Positions 1 to 7,458 of a DNA stretch of 64,000 bases are shown here, piece after piece. Under the pieces are notes generated by a model. The model ran no database searches, had not been told where the DNA came from, and saw only the letters and a list, made by a program, of their open reading frames with translations. A program made the position numbers and the translations under genes. Numbering within the stretch: the stretch's first letter is position 1; the number at the start of each line of letters is the position of its first letter. Source of the DNA: a bacterium (GTDB lineage: Bacteria; Zhuqueibacterota; Zhuqueibacteria; Residuimicrobiales; Krinioviventaceae); NCBI GenBank assembly GCA_029561455.1, contig JAKQIY010000065.1, positions 211,501 to 275,500 of the forward strand, given 5' to 3'.

Positions 1-1
1 T

Positions 2-337
2 ACAGGCGGGAATTCCATATATTTTAATGAAACCATACAAACAGGGATTGGCGATAATAAGCCTTCGGCGCCGTTAAATTTTAACCTGCTTAATAATTAT
101 CCTAATCCCTTCAATCCATTCACTAGTATTAATTATTCCATTCCCCAAAACGGCTTTGTATCCCTGATCGTTTATGATATAACCGGCCGGGAAATAACCC
201 GGATAGTGAATAATAACATGCCTGCCGGCGCACATAAAGTAGAATTTGACGGCAGCAACCTGGCAAACGGAGTTTATGTTTATCAATTAATCTCAGGAAA
301 AAAGAGTGAAACGAAAAAAATGCTCTTGTTAAAATAA
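2..337 (+). CDS. C-terminal end of a type IX secretion cargo protein (partial)
   Basis: The gene is cut by the window edge; only the last 111 codons are present, open from base 2 to a TAA stop. The visible part is a C-terminal sorting domain: the YPNPFNP motif is followed by a beta-rich stretch with the typical order (SINYSIP, SLIVYDITGRE, GVYVYQLISG, KKMLLLK). In FCB bacteria this domain directs export through the type IX system and is cleaved or anchored at the surface. The function of the cargo itself cannot be told from this fragment. Confidence 0.85.
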   Translation, partial: TGGNSIYFNETIQTGIGDNKPSAPLNFNLLNNYPNPFNPFTSINYSIPQNGFVSLIVYDITGREITRIVNNNMPAGAHKVEFDGSNLANGVYVYQLISGKKSETKKMLLLK

Positions 338-617
338 GGGAAACTCCCCTTTTATTATCCTTCACCGATGTGTTCCCTCCCATCTTTCCGTTTGGATGAG
401 TAATTACCTGTGAAACTCTTTCTCTTTATCAATCGAACAAGCAACCTGCCACGCATTTATATCTAGCCTGTCATATCGAGCGTAGTGAGGAATCTTAAAC
501 CTTATTATAATTTCTATAGACTAGAAAAAGTATAAAATATATCTTGCATATTTCTATCAAATTTAATTACTTTACCCTGAAAGGAATGCCGATTATACTT
601 TTTATAAAGTCTTAATT
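338..617. other. Intergenic, carries one copy of a dispersed repeat
   Basis: No gene seen. At about 468-496 there is a sequence of the form GTCATnTCGAGCrTAGyGA followed by AATCTT, which recurs at about 1268-1295 after the hepT gene. The remainder is AT-rich and probably contains the promoter of the downstream toxin-antitoxin pair, but I cannot place -35/-10 boxes with confidence. Confidence 0.5.
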
Positions 618-911
618 ATGGATGTAAAAAGTCTTTATACTGAAAAACTGGCAAAAATCTGCCGCGAGAATGATGTAGCCATGCTTGGCGTGTTTGGTTC
701 CGTTGCCAGGGGTGAAGCCACACAGCAGAGCGACATTGACTTTTTGGTTAAATTTTCCAAACGCAAAAGTTTACTTGCCATGGTAAGACTGGAACGCCTC
801 TTTTCCGAAACCCTGGGTTGTAAAGTCGATTTATTAACCGAAGCGGCTATCAGTCCCTACCTGCGGGAAAACATCCTCAACGATCTCCAGGTGATATATG
901 ACGCGCGATGA
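618..911 (+). CDS. mntA: MntA-type nucleotidyltransferase antitoxin
   Basis: A 97-residue minimal nucleotidyltransferase. The Pol-beta fold signature GSVARGE (residues 27-33) is followed by SDID (38-41), supplying the metal-binding acids. In the MntA/HepT family this enzyme neutralises the HepT RNase by adding AMP to a tyrosine of the toxin. The stop overlaps the downstream DUF86/HepT gene by 14 bases, so the two are translationally coupled. Identity as the MntA antitoxin rests on domain plus neighbour; a stand-alone nucleotidyltransferase is the alternative. The ribosome-binding site is weak. Confidence 0.85.
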   Translation: MDVKSLYTEKLAKICRENDVAMLGVFGSVARGEATQQSDIDFLVKFSKRKSLLAMVRLERLFSETLGCKVDLLTEAAISPYLRENILNDLQVIYDAR

Positions 912-1239
912 TGCGGTGTATCTCAGGCATATATTAGATGCAATAAAGAGAATTCTTGAGTACCTGCAGAACATCGACGAAACAGAATTTAAACGTAATT
1001 TTTTATTGCAAGATGGCGTTATCCGCCAGTTGGAGATAATTGGCGAAGCAGCCAAACAAATCTCACAACAAACCCGTAACATATATTCCAATATTCCCTG
1101 GAAAGACATGGCCGGTATGCGTGATAAACTTATTCACGATTACTTTGGTCTGGATTTAGACCAGGTATGGCTTACCACGCAAATTGATATCCCCCTCCTG
1201 CAAGAACAAATTCAACAAATAATTGCCTCGCTTGAATAG
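898..1239 (+). CDS. hepT: HepT-like RNase toxin (DUF86)
   Basis: 113 residues, all-helical, typical length for HEPN-type HepT. The RX4HXY motif that forms the RNase active site is intact: R75, H80, Y82 (in RDKLIHDYFG). In characterised pairs the tyrosine is the residue AMPylated by the partner nucleotidyltransferase. The ATG lies inside the end of the antitoxin gene, giving a two-gene operon with the antitoxin first. The intact catalytic motif suggests a functional module rather than a relic. Likely a plasmid- or phage-related toxin-antitoxin pair at the edge of the accessory region. Confidence 0.87.
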   Translation: MTRDDAVYLRHILDAIKRILEYLQNIDETEFKRNFLLQDGVIRQLEIIGEAAKQISQQTRNIYSNIPWKDMAGMRDKLIHDYFGLDLDQVWLTTQIDIPLLQEQIQQIIASLE

Positions 1240-1320
1240 AAATTTACTAACATTACCATAACACACATGTCATTTCGAGCATAGCGAGAAATCTTGCTCC
1301 AGGCGCCCTCCCTTCCAGTA

Positions 1321-1426
1321 AAAAGTGTGGTCCACCTTGAGTAAAATGCCGCTATCATGAGCGACTTCATGTCTTGGATGATTTTATGTTCATAAAAATT
1401 ATAGCGCTGAGGTGGCCTACACTTTT
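1321..1426. repeat. MITE-like 106-bp element with imperfect terminal inverted repeats
   Basis: A 17-base arm at 1321-1337 (AAAAGTGTGGTCCACCT) is matched by a reverse-complement arm at 1410-1426 with 15 of 17 positions agreeing. The interior has no credible gene. Its size and shape suggest a miniature inverted-repeat element or the fused ends of a lost insertion sequence. No clear target-site duplication was seen. Confidence 0.5.
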
Positions 1427-1765
1427 GCACAAATTTGGATTGTACCGAAGAAAATACAAAATAATTCTTGCATTTTTCCGTAAAATTTACTTACTTTATC
1501 GCCATTCGATATGGGATTATATTACACGGGTGAGGCGGGATTTCTTGTATATTATTTGTAACAAAACATTAGTGCTGATTTTGAGGTATTTTAGCTGTTT
1601 AAAAGTGATCATTATATAAGCAAACTGAAATTCTTTGATCGGTAAGAATAAAAAATTGTTGGAAGTATTAAAATTTTATAATAGAAGAATGAATTTGTTT
1701 TCTACAAGAAACAAAAGATTTTATACTATAGAAAACTATATTTGTTGGTTTAGAGGAGGAATGAT
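1427..1765. other. AT-rich leader region before the TIR-like operon
   Basis: No gene supported. The region is visibly richer in A and T than the chromosome to the right of 6000. It ends in a strong ribosome-binding site, GGAGGA at 1755-1760, five bases before the ATG of the TIR-like gene. The promoter must lie here, but no -35/-10 pair stands out clearly. Confidence 0.45.
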
Positions 1766-2158
1766 ATGACAACGAAAAAAAGAGTTTTCATAAGTTTCGA
1801 TATCGAACATGATGAAAAAGCCAAAGTAATGCTTGCTGGACAGGCTAAACTATCAGATAGCCCTTTCGATTTTAAAGATAACTCCATTAAAGAACCTTTG
1901 AGTGGAGATTGGAAGGAAAAAGTACGTAATCGTATGGACAATATTGATGTGGTAATAATTCTCTGTGGAACTCAAACACATACAGCAACTGGGGTGGCTG
2001 CCGAGTTGACAATAGCAAAAGAAAAGAGGAAAGCGTATTTTTTACTAGCTGCATACTCTGATAAAAATTGCACAAAACCCACAACAGCATCTACCTCAGA
2101 TAAAATCTATAAATGGACATGGGATAATCTTAAAAATCTTATTAATGGAAATAGATAG
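1766..2158 (+). CDS. TIR-like domain protein (MTH538/ThsB type)
   Basis: 130 residues forming a single flavodoxin-like TIR domain. Visible family features are KRVFISF at the first strand (5-11), SPFDFKDNSIKEPL (32-45), the W49-K-E-K helix, DVVIILCGTQTHTATG (61-76) and AAELTIAKE (78-86), where E80 sits at the expected catalytic or NAD-binding glutamate position. The ending IYKWTWDNLKNLI is typical of this subfamily. ThsB proteins of Thoeris defence belong to the same superfamily and make an NAD-derived signal after phage sensing; whether this one does is inference. It has a very strong ribosome-binding site (GGAGGA, 5-base spacer) and is first of a three-gene cassette. Confidence 0.8.
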   Translation: MTTKKRVFISFDIEHDEKAKVMLAGQAKLSDSPFDFKDNSIKEPLSGDWKEKVRNRMDNIDVVIILCGTQTHTATGVAAELTIAKEKRKAYFLLAAYSDKNCTKPTTASTSDKIYKWTWDNLKNLINGNR

Positions 2159-2168
2159 GCAGTAATTA

Positions 2169-2984
2169 ATGAAACTATTTATTATTCATAGGTTTAAAGA
2201 TAAAAAACAGGCTAGAATTCTTTTAAAAAAAGTCAGCCGAAAAATGAAAATAAAATTCCAACTTATTTTTCTTGATAGCATAGGATGTAAAACGTGGAAA
2301 GATCAAGCGATTGAAGCAATTTCAAAAGCAGAGGCCGTCATTGTTTACGATCGCAAATCTTGTGAAGAATCAGAAAATGCAAAATGGGAAATAAATAAAG
2401 CCGGGGAAAGTAATTTACAAATTGTGGATATCAATCCAAATGATAATCTGTCTATAGTATGTTCGAAGATAAAGCCACTTTACGATCTCGAAGAAGAGTT
2501 TGGTAAGTGTTTCAAAAGAAAAGATGGGTTGAATACGCTGGAACTATACAAGTTAATGATAAACTCATCTGAAAGTCTGATTCAACGACGGCAGAAAACA
2601 AATGCATTTTTTATATCGGTCATTGGAAGCTTTTTAGCAATTGCTGGTTTAATGGTTAAGTCTGGTGCATTACATTCAGGTACAATCTGGTTACTTTATG
2701 GATTTTCAGTAGTGGGTTTATTGTTATGTATTTCTTGGAGAAACCTCATTGATAATTATGGCAAGTTAAATAAGGCTAAATTTGATGTAATTCTGAGGTT
2801 AGAACAGGAACTTGATGCCCAAATTTTTACTGCTGAGTGGGTTTCTTTAGGGAAAGGTTTGCGTCCACACAAATACAGATCATTCACTTCAACAGAAAAA
2901 AATGTTCCTCTTTACTTCAGTTGGCTTATACTAGTTCTTACTTTTATTGCCATAGTCTGGCAATTATTAAGTAAAAATATATAA
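2169..2984 (+). CDS. TIR-like domain fused to a multi-pass membrane domain
   Basis: 271 residues in two parts. Residues 1-95 look like a second TIR/flavodoxin-like domain: a first strand LFIIHRF, helix, FLDSIGCKTW, then KAEAVIVYDRKS and ENAKWEINKAG with E74 at the position matching E80 of the upstream protein. Residues 125-271 form a membrane domain with hydrophobic segments near 145-165, 172-190 and 249-267. Its motifs QRRQKTN, LNKAKFDVILRLEQEL and FTAEWVSLGKG resemble, as I recall it, the RipA/octameric membrane protein family. It lies 10 bases after the TIR-like gene. The inferred role is a membrane-disrupting effector gated by the TIR-derived signal or by its own TIR-like sensor domain. 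Confidence 0.65.
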   Translation: MKLFIIHRFKDKKQARILLKKVSRKMKIKFQLIFLDSIGCKTWKDQAIEAISKAEAVIVYDRKSCEESENAKWEINKAGESNLQIVDINPNDNLSIVCSKIKPLYDLEEEFGKCFKRKDGLNTLELYKLMINSSESLIQRRQKTNAFFISVIGSFLAIAGLMVKSGALHSGTIWLLYGFSVVGLLLCISWRNLIDNYGKLNKAKFDVILRLEQELDAQIFTAEWVSLGKGLRPHKYRSFTSTEKNVPLYFSWLILVLTFIAIVWQLLSKNI

Positions 2985-3119
2985 TTAATTTTAAGATTGA
3001 GAAAAATAAAAGAGATACCTGAACATTGCTTTCTAAATCTGGAGATAACTAACAAGAAAGAAATGCAACAAATTGCATTAGCAAATACTAACAACTTAAG
3101 CAAAATAGAGGTAGCCAAA

Positions 3120-3368
3120 ATGTCAAAAGGCAGAGATAGAATGGTGTTTAAACGTACAGATGGGAAATGGGAGAATAAGCGGAATAATGCAGATCGAGCA
3201 TCCAGTTTGCATGACACTCAGAAAGAGGCAGAACAAGCAGCCCGTGAAATGCTCAAGAATCAGGGCGGTGGAGAACTGATTACAAAAGGTGTAGATGGGA
3301 AAATACGGAGTAAAGATACTATAGCACCAGGTAATGACCCATATCCTCCGAAAGACAAAGAGAATTAA
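3120..3368 (+). CDS. DUF2188 domain protein
   Basis: 82 residues, essentially one DUF2188 domain: W17, RASSLHDTQKEAEQAARE (26-43), GGELITKGVDGKIRSKDT and the closing NDPYPP. I start it at the ATG at 3120 because a GAGG ribosome-binding site precedes it; an upstream TTG at 2997 would add 41 residues that do not look like the family. The domain's biochemical function is unknown to me. It follows the TIR-like/membrane pair by 135 bases on the same strand and may be an accessory or regulatory part of that cassette, or an independent gene. Confidence 0.75.
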   Translation: MSKGRDRMVFKRTDGKWENKRNNADRASSLHDTQKEAEQAAREMLKNQGGGELITKGVDGKIRSKDTIAPGNDPYPPKDKEN

Positions 3369-3693
3369 AAAGTACAGGACTTGTTTGGCGCTAAATTGTG
3401 ATTTGATAGTTATGCCTAATAAATTTTCTTTTATTATTCCCCTAAAAGGAATCAGGGTTTACCAATTATAGCATAGTAAATTTGGGGTTTAGTGACGTGA
3501 AATAATTTTGAATTATAAACTTCCAAGGAGAGTTACCTAATTAATAATCCGTATAAATTCATATTATTGGGACACTAAAATGATTAATTTTTGAAAAAGA
3601 TTACTAAGACGTTATACTATAATAAATTACTATCCATTTTGGTATCACTTCTTCTTAAGCGGGTTTTAATACATATTATTGAAAGATAAGACA
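3369..3693. other. AT-rich intergenic, no gene seen
   Basis: About 325 bases between the DUF2188 gene and the orphan membrane protein. Frequent stops in all frames and low GC; no RNA gene, repeat or clear terminator hairpin was recognised. It probably holds the promoter of the following gene. Confidence 0.4.
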
Positions 3694-4302
3694 ATGCTAG
3701 AATTATTTGTTAACTTTAGTTTTATAATTTCTATTTTAAGCATTTTGATTAGTATTTTTGTAACCGGGAAAGAAAAAGGCAAAGGTAGTTCAAAAAAATT
3801 AAAAAAATTGATTATTATATCACTTATTCTTGCACTTGTATCAACTTTAATAAATGGTTATGCAAATAAAAAAATATCAAAAAATAATGATAACCAAATT
3901 AATACTTTAAAAAATGATTTGTCAACACTAATAGATTCTGTTGAAATTGTAAACAATAAATATAAATATACACTCTTATTACTTGATTCTTCAAAAAATG
4001 AAATAAAAAAATTAAGATATTTTGCACCTCCAGCATATAACGAAATTGATAATAAATCATTATTCCAAAATGGAAAATTCGTAGGGGTCTTTAATAAATA
4101 TTCTAAAAAAAAACAATCATCTATTATTGTTTTCGATGAAATAAAAAATGCCGATAATTTTGATATTTTGGAACCTTTTTTATTTGATACCTATGTTTTA
4201 AAAATTAAAGATTTTCAAGGAGATTATTTTACAACATCAAACCGAAAACAAGATGGTAGAATTTTGGAAAATGTTTCCTGTGTAATACTTAAAAAACATT
4301 AA
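3694..4302 (+). CDS. Unknown two-helix membrane protein with periplasmic/cytosolic tail
   Basis: I do not recognise this 202-residue protein. It begins with a hydrophobic helix (about 5-21), a Lys/Gly-rich loop, a second hydrophobic helix (about 38-55), then a lysine- and asparagine-rich coiled-coil-like stretch (about 60-105) and a small beta-rich C-terminal region. Codon usage is extremely AT-biased, unlike genes right of 6000, which suggests recent acquisition. The chosen ATG is the first; a TTG five codons earlier is also possible. Its position directly after the TIR-like cassette makes it a candidate extra defence component, but nothing in its sequence shows a function. Confidence 0.6.
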   Translation: MLELFVNFSFIISILSILISIFVTGKEKGKGSSKKLKKLIIISLILALVSTLINGYANKKISKNNDNQINTLKNDLSTLIDSVEIVNNKYKYTLLLLDSSKNEIKKLRYFAPPAYNEIDNKSLFQNGKFVGVFNKYSKKKQSSIIVFDEIKNADNFDILEPFLFDTYVLKIKDFQGDYFTTSNRKQDGRILENVSCVILKKH

Positions 4303-4854
4303 CAACTGGTTAAATTGAAAAAATCGCTAAAAATGAAATTCGGAAATATAAAGCTTTTTAAAACACATAATTTTCTGGTCCCCAATCTCCCAATTGGTTA
4401 CCCCCTTGAAACAAATCTCTGATCTTGATTTTTGCTTCGACCCTTTCCAAAAACCACCAAAAGGAATCGGAGATTCCCAGCCAATGCATTCCGAATCTGG
4501 AGATTCGGAACGAGAATAGAATGTTTCGCCCCTATCAGGGTCATCTCGATACGGTTCGAAAGATGAAGCAACGAACCTACTCGATGACCGGGCTTGTTCT
4601 TTTCCCAAAATCATTGTCAGCCCTGGTCGATGACCGCTCTTTTAATCTGCGCCCATTTGCGCCATCTGTGGATAAAAACCTATGTCTCTGTTTCCCAATC
4701 TTGCAATTATTGAAAAAATAACTCTGCCTAATAACGGGCGAAGCATCCTGCTATAGAAAATAGCGCTATTTATAAATAGGTTGAACGGATGCTTCTCCCC
4801 TAATGTGGAATTTTTCATCTGCGCCCATCTGCGGCATCTGCGGATAAATACCGG
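4303..4854. other. Repeat-rich non-coding region
   Basis: No gene seen. It contains near-duplicate phrases of the type ATCTGCGGCATCTGCGGAT (around 4643-4676 and 4817-4850) and fragments such as CTCGATACGG and CTACTCGATGACCG that recur near 5690-5790. It also carries the first copy of a cruciform element (4736-4799). It looks like a landing zone of small dispersed repeats rather than coding DNA. Confidence 0.55.
4736..4799. repeat. Cruciform repeat element, copy 1
   Basis: The 13-base arm GGGCGAAGCATCC (4736-4748) pairs at 12 of 13 positions with GGATGCTTCTCCC (4787-4799). Inside lies the perfect palindrome AAATAGCGCTATTT. A second copy is at 5503-5567, on the other side of the BrnTA genes. 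Confidence 0.7.
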
Positions 4855-5133
4855 CTATTCCTCATCCTGTTTTTTCACATACGCGCTTAGAATATCATTG
4901 ATCTTTGTATGCCAGCCTTTACCGCTGGATTTAAAATAGTCAACTACATCCGGATCGAGGCGAATGGAGACCGGTACTTTTACAGGTTCTTTTTGCTGTC
5001 CCCGTACTCGTTTTGGTATATCGGGATGGTTCTCATTAACCGGCTGCATTTTCGCCAGCATCTCATCGGCTAGCGGCGGTGAATCGACCGCATCCCAATC
5101 GGCTTTATTTATTTTTGCAGAATGCTTTTTCAT
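4855..5133 (-). CDS. brnA: BrnA-type antitoxin
   Basis: 92 residues. The C-terminal half has the BrnA ribbon-helix-helix pattern: VPVSIRLDPDVVDYFKSSGKGWHTKINDILSAYV (about 53-86). I start at MKKHSAKIN because this matches BrnA length, although an upstream in-frame extension exists. BrnA binds and neutralises the BrnT RNase and represses the shared promoter. The start lies inside the 3' end of the toxin gene (29-base overlap), giving the usual toxin-first brnT-brnA order. Confidence 0.87.
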   Translation of the reverse strand: MKKHSAKINKADWDAVDSPPLADEMLAKMQPVNENHPDIPKRVRGQQKEPVKVPVSIRLDPDVVDYFKSSGKGWHTKINDILSAYVKKQDEE

Positions 5134-5386
5134 AATAGAGTCTTTCGCGTTTATTTGCTTTTCGTAAACTGATAATACGAATAATTTGTGAACGAATAGT
5201 ATACACAAGCACAAATAGTTCTCTTTCAATGAAACCCAAAGCTACCCAGCGTTCCTCGCCATATTCAAAACGGTCATCACGAGCCTCAATCGCCGTATCC
5301 CATTGAAAATCAACAACGCTGCAAAAATCAACTCTATGCCGCTCAAGATTGGCGAGACGCTTATTTTCATCCCATTCGTATTGCAT
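5105..5386 (-). CDS. brnT: BrnT-type RNase toxin
   Basis: 93 residues matching the BrnT family: YEWDENKRLANLERHRVDF at the N terminus, then DDRFEYGEERWVALGFIERELFVLVYT and IRIISLRKANKRERLYYE. BrnT is a small RelE-fold RNase that blocks translation; its conserved basic and histidine residues (H18, R in SLRKA) are present. ATG chosen at 5386; a TTG one codon earlier also reads in frame. It is the first gene of a two-gene operon with the antitoxin. Intact and probably functional. Confidence 0.87.
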   Translation of the reverse strand: MQYEWDENKRLANLERHRVDFCSVVDFQWDTAIEARDDRFEYGEERWVALGFIERELFVLVYTIRSQIIRIISLRKANKRERLYYEKAFCKNK

Positions 5387-5928
5387 CAAATATAATTTAC
5401 AGAGTAATTATTTAACAATCAAGTTAATTGTATATACTATTAGCCTTGTTTCTCTATTTCCCACTCTCGCGATGGCGAAACAAGATAACTCTATCTATGA
5501 ACGGGAGAAGCATCCTGTTATAGAAATTATTGCTATTTCTAAAAATATTGGAACGGATGCTTCTCCCCTACGAAAAAAATCCAAATCATCCAGTCCCCGA
5601 GTAGGTTCTTCCGCTATGCGGGATTTATCTTTGCGAACCATTTCGCGGGGACGGATATGTAACACCCGCATTTTTTTACTTTGACAGGCGTCTCGATACG
5701 GGCTGGGTGTGCGCCAAGTTTGGTTTGTTGGTTTGTTTTCTGTATTTGTTCTTTTTCAGTAATCCATTTACAGCCCTACTCGACGACCGTTACAATTGCA
5801 ATTCCCCTACTGCTCGATACGGGCTGGGTGTGCGCCAAGTTTGGTTTGTTGGTTTGCTTTCTGTATTTGTTCTTTTTCAGTAATCCATTTACAGCCCTAC
5901 TCGACAACCGTTATAATTGCAATTCCCC
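5387..5928. other. Non-coding region with repeats
   Basis: No credible gene. It holds the second cruciform element (5503-5567) and a 121-bp tandem duplication (5692-5934) that runs into the end of the sigma-54 activator gene. Frames that stay open here are made of the duplicated DNA and lack family resemblance. Confidence 0.55.
5503..5567. repeat. Cruciform repeat element, copy 2
   Basis: Perfect 13-base inverted arms GGGAGAAGCATCC (5503-5515) and GGATGCTTCTCCC (5555-5567), with a nested pair TAGAAAT (5521-5527) and ATTTCTA (5535-5541). Homologous to 4736-4799; the two copies flank the BrnTA genes in the same orientation. Confidence 0.72.
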
Positions 5929-5934
5929 CTATTG
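5692..5934. repeat. 121-bp tandem direct duplication
   Basis: The segment starting CTCGATACGGGCTGGGTGTG at 5692 is repeated starting at 5813 with only a few substitutions and one extra C, so the period is about 121 bases. The second copy runs up to the last codons of the minus-strand sigma-54 activator, whose stop codon is at its edge. Confidence 0.85.
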
Positions 5935-7449
5935 CTCAATCCCATATCTCTGCATCTTTTCGCGCAACGTCTTGCGGGCTATCCCCAGCAGCCGCGAGGC
6001 CGCGCTTTTATTGTTGTTCACCTGTTGCATCACCGCCAAAATATGCTGCTTTTCCAGCGCCTCAAGGGATTGCCCCCCGCTGTTATTCGGACTGTGTACC
6101 ATCCCTCCCGCGGCCGGCGGCATCATATCCGGCATTATCAGCGGCCCCTGGCTCATAATCACCGAACGCTCGACAATATTCTTCAACTCACGGACATTGC
6201 CGGGGAAATGATAGTTCAACAACCAGCGCCGGGTTTTGTCATTAAATCCTATGATGGACTTGCCGTAACGCTCATTAAAATACTGCAAAAAATAATCGGC
6301 CAGGTAAACAATATCATCGCCGCGCTCCCGCAATGGCGGCATTTCCAGTTCCACCACATTCACCCGGTAATACAGATCTTCGCGGAACAAGCCCTCCTTT
6401 ATACAACGCCGCAGGTTTTGATTGGTCGCCGCCACCAGCCGCACATCGGCGTAAATGGTCTGATTGCTACCCACGCGTTGAAACTGCCCGTCCTGCAGAA
6501 CCCGCAGCAGTTTAGCCTGGGTGGACAAATTCATATCGCCAATCTCATCCAGAAACAAAGTGGACTCGTGGGCATATTCGAACTTGCCCTTTTTCTGCGC
6601 CACCGCGCCGGTAAAGGCGCCCCGTTCGTGACCGAACAATTCGCTTTCCACCAGGTTTTCCGGCATGGCGGCGCAGTTCATGGTTACCAGCGGTTTCACC
6701 GCGCGACCGCTTTTCTGATGGATCGCCCGTGCAATCAGTTCCTTGCCCGTGCCGCTCTCCCCGCTGATCAGTACCGGCACATCCTGCGCGGCCACACGCT
6801 CGATCATGTCGCGAATTTTTTCTATTCCCGGCGAGGTTCCCATAATTGCCAGGTGGTCATCCTGCGCTTTGATGCGTATCCGGGGTTGATAGTCGTTCCG
6901 CTTGACGCTTGAATCCTTCGTCGCAGTAGTAAAAATTTCATTTTTTAAACAGATATTGTGACACGCCAGGGTAACCGAGTTGATAAAGACATTGAGGATA
7001 TTAATTATACCGGCGCTATAATCCATACCACTTTGCTGTTTGCCGAGACTGAGAATACCGATCACCTTTTTGTTCACAAAAAACGGAATGCGGATTTCGC
7101 AACGCTCACCCTGATCGGGGTCGAACAGCGCTAAAAATTTTGCACAAGTCCCTTCCGGAAAGGCCAGCACTTCACCGCCGCTGGCAACCGATGCGGCTAC
7201 ATTTTCACAATCCTGAATGACCGGCGTGGTGGTGCGTAGAAAAAATTGACCATAATATTTATCGATCAATAACCGGTAATCCGCAGTTCTGAATAACAGG
7301 AATGAAATATACACCGGCTTGAGATTTTGGGCAAGACAAGCGATGACCATGCCGGCCAGTTCGGCAAAATCATTCACATGCAACAGGTTTTCGGAAAACC
7401 CGGTAATGCCGGAAATAAAATCCCCGCCCTGTTGTTTACTTTTGTCCAT
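5929..7449 (-). CDS. Sigma-54-dependent transcriptional activator (GAF-AAA+-Fis)
   Basis: 506 residues with three parts. Residues about 20-165 are a GAF-like sensory region. Residues 195-430 are the AAA+ core, with Walker A GESGTGKE (230-237), the sigma-54-contacting GAFTGA loop (277-282), Walker B FLDEIG (299-304) and the arginine-finger region FREDLYYR (355-362). Residues 465-505 are a Fis-type helix-turn-helix. It should remodel RNA polymerase-sigma-54 at distant promoters in response to a ligand sensed by the GAF domain. It lies 9 bases downstream of the potassium-channel gene on the same strand, so the two are likely co-transcribed. There is no receiver domain, so it is not a classic NtrC-type response regulator. 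Target genes are unknown. Confidence 0.93.
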   Translation of the reverse strand: MDKSKQQGGDFISGITGFSENLLHVNDFAELAGMVIACLAQNLKPVYISFLLFRTADYRLLIDKYYGQFFLRTTTPVIQDCENVAASVASGGEVLAFPEGTCAKFLALFDPDQGERCEIRIPFFVNKKVIGILSLGKQQSGMDYSAGIINILNVFINSVTLACHNICLKNEIFTTATKDSSVKRNDYQPRIRIKAQDDHLAIMGTSPGIEKIRDMIERVAAQDVPVLISGESGTGKELIARAIHQKSGRAVKPLVTMNCAAMPENLVESELFGHERGAFTGAVAQKKGKFEYAHESTLFLDEIGDMNLSTQAKLLRVLQDGQFQRVGSNQTIYADVRLVAATNQNLRRCIKEGLFREDLYYRVNVVELEMPPLRERGDDIVYLADYFLQYFNERYGKSIIGFNDKTRRWLLNYHFPGNVRELKNIVERSVIMSQGPLIMPDMMPPAAGGMVHSPNNSGGQSLEALEKQHILAVMQQVNNNKSAASRLLGIARKTLREKMQRYGIEQ

Positions 7450-7458
7450 ATCCTTTTC

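Noticed and set aside
1766-3368. A standard Thoeris system
   Set aside because: The ThsB-like protein is present, but no ThsA effector (SIR2/SLOG or Macro) was seen, so the canonical label does not fit.
5349-6211. Overlapping plus-strand frames in the tandem-repeat region
   Set aside because: They arise from the duplicated 121-bp DNA and lack start signals and family resemblance.
5917-6912. Long plus-strand open frame of 331 codons
   Set aside because: It runs antisense to the sigma-54 activator, whose motifs are complete; no domain is recognisable in the reverse frame.
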